Assembly: GCA_016719015.1 (NCBI GenBank)
Contig: JADKAZ010000009.1
Coordinates: 1 to 52,798 of the forward strand
Reading direction: 5' to 3'
Length of the DNA stretch: 52,798 bases
Origin: Chitinophagaceae bacterium
Lineage (GTDB): Bacteria; Bacteroidota; Bacteroidia; Chitinophagales; Chitinophagaceae
The position numbers and the translations under genes were made by a program. The notes beneath the pieces were generated by a model that was not told where the DNA came from, made no database searches, and saw only the letters and a list, made by a program, of their open reading frames with translations. Below, piece after piece: positions 33,148 through 41,994 of this stretch. How positions within the stretch are numbered: the first letter of the stretch is position 1; every line of letters begins with the position of its first letter.

Positions 33148-34426
33148 ATCGCTGAAAGGCAGAATTTACTCTTGTAAAGCCAATCAGTTCATCGGCTCTT
33201 GCTCCAAAAGGACGGAAATACACCAGCACCATGTAGCCATTTTCTGTACCCCAGTAATTACCTTCTGTATTTTCAAATGAAGGTTGAATACCTTCTTGCT
33301 TTTTATCGGTCAATGTTACATACGAGTAATTATAATATCCCTGCTTCAGGTATAATTGTTTTTCATACACTCCTTTTTCGTCATTAAAATTCATACGGGA
33401 TGCATCATTCTGTTCGTAGTTGGTGAGTTCACCAAATACATACACACTTTTCCCTTCATATGCTTTATTCCCCGGAGGAATGAATGTAAAATGTGTCCAT
33501 GCATAATCACTCTGCCAGTAGGGATTACTATTGTCCCTGTTTTCAAGGGTGAAAATTCCATTAAAGTCCCTGTAGTAAACATATATCTGCTGACGTCGTT
33601 CTCCATCAGGTTTCACATATACATCTACCCGGCTGCTGGTATCAGAATCAACCAATTTTTCCATCCTTTCACTCATCAGCCGCAGGCTTCGCAAATCAAT
33701 CCATCTCCACTCTTTACCCGCCTGGAAAGTTGTATTCTCTTCATCACTATACTCAAAATAATTACCCCGGAAGATAGTAGGACGGTCAATGACTGATGAA
33801 GATGCCCAGGTATTATTCTGTACGACTACCACTTTTAAATCCTGTGGTGAGAAGGTATTGATTTGAGCATTGACAGTATTTACCATTACCTGCACCCGTT
33901 GGTGTGTCCTGAAAAAAGTCGCATTGAAGGGCTGGGTGATTTGTGCAGAAACGGAGGCTTTAGTATTTACTACCAGGAAGCGTTTGGTAAAAATCAATTT
34001 AGATGTATCATCATTCAAAAAAACTTTCAGCAGGTAATTACCGGCTTTGGTAGGACTGGAATTACGCTCCGGCAAAGTGGCCTGGTAATGCGTATACCTT
34101 GTTTGTACAATAGAAGAATTGCGGTAGTTCGTTATCCTGTTACTTTGAAATCCCCTGATATAATCAAAGGTTTGCACATTGGCAGGTTTCCAATCGGCAT
34201 TGCAGAGCTGAAAACTATAGTAATAATATTTTACATCGGCATCCATATCATCGAAATGAAGTTCTAACTGGTCATTACTGTTCAGTGTAATAAAAGGATA
34301 ACTGTAAATGTCTCCGTACTTATGCAATTTTATACTCCGGATATTGGGTTTATAAGTATGATCTGGGAGCTGCGCCCTGGCAGCAGATATGTTAATTAGA
34401 AAAAAGAAGAAAAATATTTTTTTCAT
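33146..34426 (-). CDS. T9SS plug protein (DUF5103)
   Basis: A 426-residue exported protein. The start at 34426 is chosen over an upstream Met (34462) because it opens a typical signal peptide (MKKIFFFFFLINISAARAQ). Conserved DUF5103 blocks are present: YKPNIRSIKLHKYGD, LELHFDDMDADVKYYYYSF, CNADWKP, FRGNYFEYSDEENTTFQAGK, EWRWIDLRSLRLMS, and GPKNKAYEGK-like ending in YMVLVYFRPFGARADELIG. DUF5103 is the plug associated with the SprA translocon of the type IX secretion system. This agrees with the T9SS cargo gene at 30245. Confidence 0.85.
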   Translation of the reverse strand: MKKIFFFFFLINISAARAQLPDHTYKPNIRSIKLHKYGDIYSYPFITLNSNDQLELHFDDMDADVKYYYYSFQLCNADWKPANVQTFDYIRGFQSNRITNYRNSSIVQTRYTHYQATLPERNSSPTKAGNYLLKVFLNDDTSKLIFTKRFLVVNTKASVSAQITQPFNATFFRTHQRVQVMVNTVNAQINTFSPQDLKVVVVQNNTWASSSVIDRPTIFRGNYFEYSDEENTTFQAGKEWRWIDLRSLRLMSERMEKLVDSDTSSRVDVYVKPDGERRQQIYVYYRDFNGIFTLENRDNSNPYWQSDYAWTHFTFIPPGNKAYEGKSVYVFGELTNYEQNDASRMNFNDEKGVYEKQLYLKQGYYNYSYVTLTDKKQEGIQPSFENTEGNYWGTENGYMVLVYFRPFGARADELIGFTRVNSAFQR

Positions 34427-34501
34427 CCGGAGTGAGGGTGTAATTAGTTCACAATATTGCAAAAATCAGGCAAAAAAGGGGTGAAATCTTTTTAACCGGC
34501 T

Positions 34502-34509
34502 TATTTTTG
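34502..34509 (+). promoter_or_regulatory. Probable -7 box for the LolC/E-like gene
   Basis: TATTTTTG matches TAnnTTTG and lies about 38 bp before the small upstream open frame. Confidence 0.5.
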
Positions 34510-34539
34510 TTTGCCATTCGGCAAACTCCAAAGGAGATA

Positions 34540-34560
34540 ATGACAAATAATTCAATTTGA
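34540..34560 (+). CDS. Six-codon upstream open frame overlapping the permease start
   Basis: ATG at 34540 preceded by AAAGGAGATA gives MTNNSI and a TGA at 34558-34560. That stop overlaps the TTG start codon of the downstream permease (TTGA). Translation of the short frame could deliver ribosomes to the weak TTG start. Whether it is translated is unproven. Confidence 0.35.
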   Translation: MTNNSI

Positions 34561-35792
34561 AGGTTGCAGGCTTTATAGCAAACCGCATAGCATTTAATCA
34601 GCAAAAATCATTTTCCCGGTTTATCATCCGGCTGTCAACTGTTGCCACCATTATCAGTGTAATGGTGATGATAGTAACATTGTCGTTGGCCAATGGTTTC
34701 CAGGAAAAAGTGGGGCAAAAAGTATTCAGCTTCCTGGGGCATATCCGGATACAGGAAAAGCAACCGGAAAAAGCCATTATCTCAGAAGAGTCTCCCATAA
34801 TTAAAAATGATGCGTTAATTGAGAGTATCCGGCAAAACCCGGATGTAGAGGATATTTATCCATTTGCCACCAAGTATGCCATTTTAAAAACAAAGGATGA
34901 AATAGAAGGCGTATTGTTGAAAGGCCTTGATAAAAGTTATGATTTTATCCGTCTGAAAGATTTCATTAAAGAGGGGCGGCCCGTACAGTTTAATGACAGT
35001 AGCTATAGTCGTGAAATTATGCTCTCTGCCTATACCGCTGCACAGCTCAACCTAAATGTAAATGATAAAATACTGATTTATTTTATCCGCCCCGATGGAC
35101 GAATGCGACCTGATAAACTGACCATAACAGGTATTTATAAAACCGGTATTGAGGAGTATGATAAAACATTTGCCATCGGCGATATTAAACTTATACAACG
35201 GCTGAATGACTGGCAGGAAGACGAAGTTGGCGGTTATGAAATTTTTTTAACCAGCTACAATAATCTTGCTGAAAAAGAAAATGCTATTTACGAAACGGAT
35301 AATTTTCCCCCGACCTGGGATGCGGTGAGTGCCAGAAGAATTTCACCCAACATCTTTGATTGGCTGAATATGCAGGATACCACCCGGAATGTACTGATAG
35401 GTTTTATGGTTATTGTAGCTATCATCAACCTGATAACCTGCCTCATTATTTTAGTTTTGGAAAGAGTGAGAATGGTAGGCGTTTTAAAATCACTTGGCGC
35501 TACCGATTGGACAGTGCAGGCTATATTCCTTCGTCATTCTGCTTTCATCACTATCGTTGGTGTTGCCATAGGAACAGCCCTTGCACTCGGACTTCTCTGG
35601 CTGCAGCAGGCAACAGGATTTATCAAATTAAAAGAAGAAGCCTATTATTTAGATACGGCTGCAGTTAAAATAGTGTGGTGGCAGGTAGGATTGATTGCCG
35701 GTGGCACTTTACTGATTTGTTTTTTAGTTCTATTGATACCCTCTATATTAGTAAGGAAAGTACAGCCGGTAAAAGCGATACAGTTCAGGTAA
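34557..35792 (+). CDS. LolC/LolE-type lipoprotein transport permease
   Basis: A 411-residue FtsX/MacB-fold membrane protein. The N-terminus RIAFNQQKSFSRFIIRLSTV and first membrane helix, the large periplasmic domain (residues about 50-260), and three C-terminal helices (LIGFMVIVAIINLITCLIIL, the VRMVGVLKSLGATDW motif with the Gly-Ala hinge, and the last two helices) fit the LolCDE/ABC-permease family that extracts lipoproteins from the inner membrane. The start is a TTG at 34557, because no ATG precedes the conserved N-terminus. It overlaps the convergent methyltransferase gene by 8 bp. Confidence 0.85.
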   Translation: MKVAGFIANRIAFNQQKSFSRFIIRLSTVATIISVMVMIVTLSLANGFQEKVGQKVFSFLGHIRIQEKQPEKAIISEESPIIKNDALIESIRQNPDVEDIYPFATKYAILKTKDEIEGVLLKGLDKSYDFIRLKDFIKEGRPVQFNDSSYSREIMLSAYTAAQLNLNVNDKILIYFIRPDGRMRPDKLTITGIYKTGIEEYDKTFAIGDIKLIQRLNDWQEDEVGGYEIFLTSYNNLAEKENAIYETDNFPPTWDAVSARRISPNIFDWLNMQDTTRNVLIGFMVIVAIINLITCLIILVLERVRMVGVLKSLGATDWTVQAIFLRHSAFITIVGVAIGTALALGLLWLQQATGFIKLKEEAYYLDTAAVKIVWWQVGLIAGGTLLICFLVLLIPSILVRKVQPVKAIQFR

Positions 35793-36522
35793 GAATATGT
35801 GAAAGAATAATCCCTGCTGCCACTGCTGCATTCAATGATTCTGCCTCTCCTATTCTCGGAATAGTAATTTTATTAGCAGCCAGTGATAAAATGGAAGGAC
35901 TGATACCTTTGGATTCATTACCGATGATAATGATTCCTTCTCTTATTTTATTTATAGTTGTTACATCTTCCCCATCTAAGCTGGCGGCGTAGATGTTGAT
36001 ATTTTTTTGATCTGCCAACCATTCTTCCAGGTGGGTATAAAATACTTTCACCCTTGCAATACTTCCCATCGTTGATTGCACTACTTTAGGGTTATACATA
36101 TCAGCCGAATTATTGCTGCAAACTATTTGTCTGACCCCAAACCAATCGGCAATACGGATAATAGTGCCGAGATTGCCCGGATCCTGCACATCGTCCAGCA
36201 CCAGTGTGATGTTATCCTTAGCACTTACGATTTTATCAGTTTCATATTGCTGTACAATTGCCAATACTTTATTGGGAGTGGTAAGCTGCGAAATTCTTTC
36301 TAATTCTATTTCTGATATGGCAATGATGACTGTTTTGTTCAGCGATTTCTTGTTCTCATCAATCCAGTCCTGCAAAGCATACACTTCCTTTACAGATGCA
36401 GCATCAGCTTCTAAGAGTTCTTTCACCAATTTGGGGCCTTCAGCGATAAACAATCCTTCCTCTTCACGGAATTTTTTCTGGCCTAAAGTTTGGATATATT
36501 TGATCTTCTGTTTAACAAGCAT
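35785..36522 (-). CDS. TrmH/SpoU-type RNA 2'-O-methyltransferase
   Basis: A 245-residue SPOUT methyltransferase. The N-terminal KYIQTLGQKKFREEEGLFIA and PKLVKELLEA form the L30e-like RNA-binding substrate domain. The catalytic part has the knot motifs: VLDDVQDPGNLGTIIRIADW (motif 1), IIIGNESKGIS (motif 2) and IPRIGEAESLNAAVAAGIIL (motif 3), which bind SAM. It would methylate a ribose in rRNA or tRNA. The start at 36522 (MLVKQKIKY) is preferred over a Met three codons earlier. It shares a 16-bp divergent gap with tamL. Confidence 0.9.
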   Translation of the reverse strand: MLVKQKIKYIQTLGQKKFREEEGLFIAEGPKLVKELLEADAASVKEVYALQDWIDENKKSLNKTVIIAISEIELERISQLTTPNKVLAIVQQYETDKIVSAKDNITLVLDDVQDPGNLGTIIRIADWFGVRQIVCSNNSADMYNPKVVQSTMGSIARVKVFYTHLEEWLADQKNINIYAASLDGEDVTTINKIREGIIIIGNESKGISPSILSLAANKITIPRIGEAESLNAAVAAGIILSHILT

Positions 36523-36538
36523 ACCTTTCATTTTATAT

Positions 36539-38863
36539 ATGTTTAAAGGCCGGGTTTATGTTTATTCCACCTTCCGCAATAGTATTATTGCCGGATTATG
36601 TCTATTACTCATTGCTTCCTGCAGTACCATTGTAAAAAGCTACCCCGCCAACAAGCCTTTCGTTTATAAAACAAATATCAACATTACAGGTAATATTTCA
36701 AGCGATACTGCTGCGATGATAGCTTCCCGGCTCAAAGGCCAATTGGATGACAGCATGAGGGCAAGGTCGGTATCAAAAGTACTTTGGAGTGTAATGAAAA
36801 AACCACCTGTATATCTTAATGAGAATGCAGAAAAATCCCGGGTTTATATGAAAGCACTCCTGGGTTCTATGGGCTACTTCCGTGATACTATTAATTTTGA
36901 TACGACAGTAAATATTGTGAAAGGTGATCAATACCGCACTACTGTTACTTTTGATGTAAAACCTGGCAAGGTTGTCCGGATTGATTCTTTTAGTTATAAT
37001 ATCAAACAACAGGACTTACAAGAAATTACAATTGCCAATCAAAAAGATGCCCTGGTAAAAAAAGGAGATCCTTTTGCCAAAGGTCCCATTTCATCAGAAC
37101 TTGACCGGTTAGTAGAGCTTTTTCGTGACAGTGGCTACCTGAGGTTTGGCAGGGAAGAGTTAATCGGACTCTGGGATACATTAGATGTATCATTGCTCCG
37201 CCCTACATTTGACCCAATAGAGCAACTGGAAATTTTACAAAAACTGAGAGAAAGAAGAGAAAATCCAACTGCTAATCTTGAAATAAGATTAAAGCCAGGC
37301 TTTGATACCAGCAAACTGACCAAATATTACATTGGCAATATAACAGTGCTGCCTGAGTACGGCCCCGATACCCTTGACTTTGCCAGGAAAGAACAAGTGA
37401 TTGAAGGAATAAAAGTGATTTATTATCGCCAAACCTTTAAACCAAAAATAATTCCCCAGAATATTTATTTCCGCAGGGGTGACCAGTATAACCAGAAAAA
37501 ATATTACAAAACCATTAACCGGTTTAATTCATTAGGTGCCTGGCGACTTGTAAATATAGAACCGACTGTAAGAAAAGGACAAGACACAGCAGATTTCATT
37601 GTTCGCCTTACTCCTGCCAAAAAATATTCCTTTACTGCCAATATAGAAGGCAGCCGAAACACCAGTGCGGTATCCGGTAACCTGTTTGGCATCGGTGTAA
37701 ATGCGGGTTGGCAAAACAGAAATTTTGCCAAAGCCGCTATCATAGCCAACACAAATATCCGCTATGGTATTGAAGTAAGTGACAGCAGCTTTATTCAAAC
37801 CCAACAGTTTGTAATAAGTCACAATATTTATTTTCCCAAACCGATTCCTAATGCCAAATGGATACCTGCAAAATTCAGAGAGAATTTCAGAACGGTCTTT
37901 TCTTTCAATGCAGGTAATACGGAAAGAAAGGATTTGTTTAACCTCACCACTGTCAACGGCTCATGGGGTTATGAGTTTCAATCAAAAAATGCTTTATTCT
38001 TATTAAGGCTTCCTAATATTGAATATTCATATTTGAAACCAAAACAAAAACTTATTGACCTCTTTACAAGCAACCCCTCGTTAGAATATATTTTCACAGA
38101 TGGACTCATTTCTTCAGTTATTGCCGGCGTAACAGTTAACGGAGCTAAAGATAAAGTGTTGAAAATTTTCAGGGCCAATGCAGAAGTGTCAGGGTTGATG
38201 ACCGGTTTAATTAAAAATGATTTTTTAGATAAGAATTTGTATCGTTTTCTTAAACTTGATGCAGAATTAATCAGGAAGTTAAGTTTCCACAAGACCGCTT
38301 TGGTTTTGCGGATCTTCACAGGGGTTGGTTACGAATTTGAATCAACGGCGAATCCAGCGAAAAGAAATAACCTGCCTTTCTTTAAACAATATTTTGCAGG
38401 TGGTCCCAATAGTATGAGAGCCTGGGGGCTTAGAAAATTAGGTCCCGGTTCTACAATCAAAAATTTTAAAGACTCTGTCAACAGGGTGCCGGAGCGTTAT
38501 GGCGACATGCAACTGGAAGGTAATATTGAATTCCGTTTCCCTGCATTTACTGTAGCGGGAATAAAAATTGACGGAGCAGTATTTAGTGATATTGGAAATG
38601 TGTGGTTTTTAAAAAATGCACCCGGCAGGCCGACGGAAGAAGTTTTTAATTTCAGCAGGCTGACAAAAGACCTTGCTGTTGGCGTAGGCCTTGGCTTCAG
38701 GGTTGACTTCAGTTTTTTTGTTGTGCGGCTTGATTACTCCTATAAAGCAAAAGATCCCAGCCCGTCTGTAAAAAATACGAATCTCCAAAATAAATGGTTT
38801 GGATATTCACTGAAAGCAGGACAGCAGTTTCAATTGGGCATTAGCTATCCGTTCATCTTATAA
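36539..38863 (+). CDS. TamL-like lipidated outer membrane assembly protein
   Basis: A 774-residue protein chosen to start at 36539, where MFKGRVYVYSTFRNSIIAGL leads to the lipobox LLIASCS (Cys about residue 29); the open frame runs further upstream but there overlaps the opposite methyltransferase gene. It has POTRA-type domains (residues about 50-380) and a C-terminal BamA/TamA beta barrel with GGPNSMRAWGLRKLGPG and FVVRLDYSYK blocks. In Bacteroidota a lipidated TamA homologue is called TamL. It would assemble outer-membrane proteins with TamB, which is not in this window. It overlaps the end of truB by 6 bp (convergent). Confidence 0.8.
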   Translation: MFKGRVYVYSTFRNSIIAGLCLLLIASCSTIVKSYPANKPFVYKTNINITGNISSDTAAMIASRLKGQLDDSMRARSVSKVLWSVMKKPPVYLNENAEKSRVYMKALLGSMGYFRDTINFDTTVNIVKGDQYRTTVTFDVKPGKVVRIDSFSYNIKQQDLQEITIANQKDALVKKGDPFAKGPISSELDRLVELFRDSGYLRFGREELIGLWDTLDVSLLRPTFDPIEQLEILQKLRERRENPTANLEIRLKPGFDTSKLTKYYIGNITVLPEYGPDTLDFARKEQVIEGIKVIYYRQTFKPKIIPQNIYFRRGDQYNQKKYYKTINRFNSLGAWRLVNIEPTVRKGQDTADFIVRLTPAKKYSFTANIEGSRNTSAVSGNLFGIGVNAGWQNRNFAKAAIIANTNIRYGIEVSDSSFIQTQQFVISHNIYFPKPIPNAKWIPAKFRENFRTVFSFNAGNTERKDLFNLTTVNGSWGYEFQSKNALFLLRLPNIEYSYLKPKQKLIDLFTSNPSLEYIFTDGLISSVIAGVTVNGAKDKVLKIFRANAEVSGLMTGLIKNDFLDKNLYRFLKLDAELIRKLSFHKTALVLRIFTGVGYEFESTANPAKRNNLPFFKQYFAGGPNSMRAWGLRKLGPGSTIKNFKDSVNRVPERYGDMQLEGNIEFRFPAFTVAGIKIDGAVFSDIGNVWFLKNAPGRPTEEVFNFSRLTKDLAVGVGLGFRVDFSFFVVRLDYSYKAKDPSPSVKNTNLQNKWFGYSLKAGQQFQLGISYPFIL

Positions 38864-39568
38864 CGAAGGCTTCATTCCATCCTGTATATCCTGTATCGAT
38901 TGTGCATCTTTTACCCAAAACTCACCAATCCTAGTACGGCAAAGACTGCTGAGATAAGCTCCACAGCCTAACACTTCACCAAAATCATTGGCCAGACTAC
39001 GGATATAAGTGCCGGTAGTACACACCACCCGGAAATGAACAAGAGGCAATTCTATTTTTACAATCTCAAACTCTTTGATGGTTACTTTTCTTGGCTCCAG
39101 TTTTACTTCCTTTCCTTGTCTTGCCAATTCATACACCCTTTTACCACCTACTTTAATCGCAGAATGAGCTGGTGGTACCTGCAATATTTCACCGGTAAAA
39201 TTTTTAGCGGCTGACTTTATTTCTTCCGGTGGAATATGTTCAAACGGTTTCAAATTCACCGGTTCACTTTCCAAATCATAGGTTGGCGTCGTGGCTCCTA
39301 ACGTAAAAGTGCCGGTGTATTCTTTTTCCTGCGCCATAAATTCATTGATTCGTTTGGTAAACTTACCGGTGCAGATAATCAGCAGCCCGGTGGCTAACGG
39401 GTCTAACGTACCTGCATGGCCGATTTTCTTTATCCGGATTATGTAACGGAGTTTCTGCACTACATCAAATGATGTCCATTCGAGTGGCTTATTAATGAGC
39501 AATACCTGCCCTTGTTCGAAATCTTCTTTTGTATAATTCACTGGCGCAAGATAAGACGGATAGCCCAT
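38858..39568 (-). CDS. truB: tRNA pseudouridine(55) synthase
   Basis: A 236-residue TruB of normal length. NKPLEWTSFDVVQKLRYIIR, the catalytic motif GHAGTLDPLATGLL with Asp56, and the conserved TGTYIRSLANDFGEVLGCGA and RTRIGEFWV motifs are intact. It makes pseudouridine 55 in the T-loop of tRNAs. The gene starts 30 bp downstream of the DUF58 gene stop on the same strand. Confidence 0.95.
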   Translation of the reverse strand: MGYPSYLAPVNYTKEDFEQGQVLLINKPLEWTSFDVVQKLRYIIRIKKIGHAGTLDPLATGLLIICTGKFTKRINEFMAQEKEYTGTFTLGATTPTYDLESEPVNLKPFEHIPPEEIKSAAKNFTGEILQVPPAHSAIKVGGKRVYELARQGKEVKLEPRKVTIKEFEIVKIELPLVHFRVVCTTGTYIRSLANDFGEVLGCGAYLSSLCRTRIGEFWVKDAQSIQDIQDGMKPSL

Positions 39569-39598
39569 GAGCTATTCGTTATCGAAAAAAATATTTGC

Positions 39599-40924
39599 CT
39601 ATATCGACATCCTCGTTTTTAGTTCCAGATATTTATTAATAGTATTTACTGTCAGGTTCTCTGGCGTAGTAAGTATGGAGGGAATACCATTCTTATGTAA
39701 TTCTTTTACCATCAGCCTTTTTTCATACGCAAATTTTTCGGCTATGGTCTTGATATAAATATCTTCCAGCGAAGTGGCATTTTTCTCCACCACAGATTTC
39801 AGTTCTGTATTTTCAAAGAAAACGATCAGTAATAAATGGTAGTGGGCAATTTTCTTCAATGCAGGCATTTCCCGTTGCAAGCTTTCCAGCGATTCAAAAT
39901 TGGTGAACAGCATTAACAGGCTGCGGTTAGTAATCCTGTTACGGATAACAGAGAAGAGTTTTTCAAAATCTGATTCTAAGAAGTCCGTTTTCTGACGATA
40001 CAAAGTTTCCAGGATCTGGTTCATCTGGGTTGGCTTTTTATCTGCCAGTAAAAAAGTATCCAGGTTTTTTTCAAAAGTAATGAGCCCGGCTTTATCCTGT
40101 TTTACCAACGCCACATTGGATAATACCAAAGCTGCATTGATAGCATAGTCAAGTAATGTCATACCACCGAAGGGCATCTTCATTACACGACCTTTATTAA
40201 TAAGGCAATAGATCTGCTGGCTTCTTTCGTCGGTGTAATTATTCACCATCAGCCCATCCTTCCGGGCGGTGGCTTTCCAGTTAATGGTCCGGTAATCATC
40301 GCCCCGCACATACTCTTTAATTTGTTCAAACTCCATGCTATGCCCGATCCTCCTGATCTTTTTTACTCCCACCTCCTGAAGGCGATTGCTGACAGCGAGT
40401 AACTGGTAACGCCTCATCTGCATATAGGATGGATACACTTTTACCATCTTCTGTGAGGGAAATGTATATCGTCTCTTTACCAATTGCAGCGGTGCATGAA
40501 CATATACATTGATATCATTGAAAACATATTCTCCTCTTGTATCTGGTTTGAGGAAATATTGCAACTCGTATTCATCATTTCTTCCAACGATTGCTTTTCG
40601 TATCCATTTTCTTTCCTGGAACTGAACAGGTAACTCATCAATAATACTGGTACGAACAGGAAATCCATACTGGTTGACCAACCGGATGACAACCTTATTG
40701 GCATCACCTATACTAAAGCGGTCTGCGACCAACCTTTCAGCGTTGATGCCATTTTTTTTGCTATACACAAGAATCGCATCAATGACCACAGCAATAAACA
40801 ACAATAACAAGATCAACCCACCGATCCGGTACATAGCAGGCTGAAAATAGCTCATCACAAAAACTACAGCCGCCGATCCGGCGATATAGTATACGATGTT
40901 ATTTAAATAAAAGCTTTTGGTCAT
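39599..40924 (-). CDS. DUF58 domain protein
   Basis: A 441-residue protein with two N-terminal transmembrane helices and a vWA-like DUF58 domain. The hallmark EFEQIKEYVRGDDYRTINWKATARKDGLMV is present, followed by a MIDAS-like fold around ALVLSNVALVKQDKAGLITF. DUF58 proteins accompany MoxR ATPases in a widely conserved cluster of unknown role, thought to handle membrane or cell-surface protein maturation. It lies 29 bp downstream of moxR on the same strand. Confidence 0.88.
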   Translation of the reverse strand: MTKSFYLNNIVYYIAGSAAVVFVMSYFQPAMYRIGGLILLLLFIAVVIDAILVYSKKNGINAERLVADRFSIGDANKVVIRLVNQYGFPVRTSIIDELPVQFQERKWIRKAIVGRNDEYELQYFLKPDTRGEYVFNDINVYVHAPLQLVKRRYTFPSQKMVKVYPSYMQMRRYQLLAVSNRLQEVGVKKIRRIGHSMEFEQIKEYVRGDDYRTINWKATARKDGLMVNNYTDERSQQIYCLINKGRVMKMPFGGMTLLDYAINAALVLSNVALVKQDKAGLITFEKNLDTFLLADKKPTQMNQILETLYRQKTDFLESDFEKLFSVIRNRITNRSLLMLFTNFESLESLQREMPALKKIAHYHLLLIVFFENTELKSVVEKNATSLEDIYIKTIAEKFAYEKRLMVKELHKNGIPSILTTPENLTVNTINKYLELKTRMSI

Positions 40925-40953
40925 AACTATGAACTATTAACCATGAACTAACT

Positions 40954-41931
40954 CTACCTCGGCACATCCATTCCCTGAATAATCTGTTTGATCACATCAT
41001 CTTCGGTGATGCCTTCCATTTCTTTATCCGGCGAAAGAATGATCCGATGACGAAGCACAGGTGGTACAACGGTCAAAATATCTTCCGGTGTCACAAAATC
41101 CCTTCCCTGCATAGCAGCAATTGCTTTTGATGCATTCATGATAGACAGCGATGCCCTTGGTGATGCACCGAGATAAATTGATTTATGGTTTCTTGTCTGG
41201 TGAATCAGTTTGGCAATAAATGCCAGTAACTTCTCTTCAATAATTTGTGTCTTGATCTGTTGCCGTAAGGATGCCACCTGTTGCGCATCTAATGCGGGGC
41301 TAACCATATCCAATGCTCTTGTGTTACCCATGCTGTTGAATTGGGTAAGGATTTCCATTTCTTCCGTTTCGGTCGGGTACGGCACAATTATCTTGAAAAG
41401 AAACCTGTCCAGTTGTGCTTCCGGTAACCGGTAAGTACCTTCCTGCTCTACCGGGTTTTGTGTAGCCAGCACCATAAAGGGTGAGGCCATCGGGTATGTT
41501 CTGCCATCAACGGTTGCCTGTCTCTCTTCCATAATTTCCAATAAAGCTGATTGAGTTTTTGCCGGGGCACGGTTAATTTCATCCACTAAAATTATATTGC
41601 TGAAGATGGGGCCCTTCTTAAATTCAAAGCTGGCTTCTTTTGGATTGAAAACAGGTGTGCCCAATACATCAGACGGCATCAGGTCGGGTGTAAACTGGAT
41701 GCGGGAAAACCCTGCATTCACACTTTTTGCAACCAGTTTGGCCGTCAGCGTTTTTGCAACACCCGGCACTCCTTCTATCAACACATGACCATCGGCGAGC
41801 ATAGCTGCAATAATCAGTTTCACCATCTCATCCTGGCCAACAATTATTTTTTTAATTTCATTACGAATAGACAGGACTGCATGATTGAGTGCTGTAAGGT
41901 CAGTACGTTGCTGAAAAATTTGTTCTTCCAT
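40954..41931 (-). CDS. MoxR family AAA+ ATPase
   Basis: A 325-residue AAA+ ATPase of the MoxR family. Walker A is GVPGVAKT (54-61), Walker B LVDEINRAPAKTQSALLEIM (about 114-133), sensor region LATQNPVEQEGTYRLPEAQLDRF, sensor 2 near GASPRASLSIM. MoxR proteins act as chaperones for metal-cofactor insertion or signalling complexes together with vWA proteins such as DUF58. It is transcribed between DUF4350 and DUF58. Confidence 0.93.
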   Translation of the reverse strand: MEEQIFQQRTDLTALNHAVLSIRNEIKKIIVGQDEMVKLIIAAMLADGHVLIEGVPGVAKTLTAKLVAKSVNAGFSRIQFTPDLMPSDVLGTPVFNPKEASFEFKKGPIFSNIILVDEINRAPAKTQSALLEIMEERQATVDGRTYPMASPFMVLATQNPVEQEGTYRLPEAQLDRFLFKIIVPYPTETEEMEILTQFNSMGNTRALDMVSPALDAQQVASLRQQIKTQIIEEKLLAFIAKLIHQTRNHKSIYLGASPRASLSIMNASKAIAAMQGRDFVTPEDILTVVPPVLRHRIILSPDKEMEGITEDDVIKQIIQGMDVPR

Positions 41932-41994
41932 AATAAATATTTTAAAGAGGTTGACATCTTCATCTTCTTACCAATAAAGAAGACGGAGATAATG

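Noticed and set aside
36113..36538. A longer tamL frame starting at 36113
   Set aside because: The upstream extension lies antisense inside the methyltransferase gene and lacks a signal. The Met at 36539 leads straight to the lipobox.
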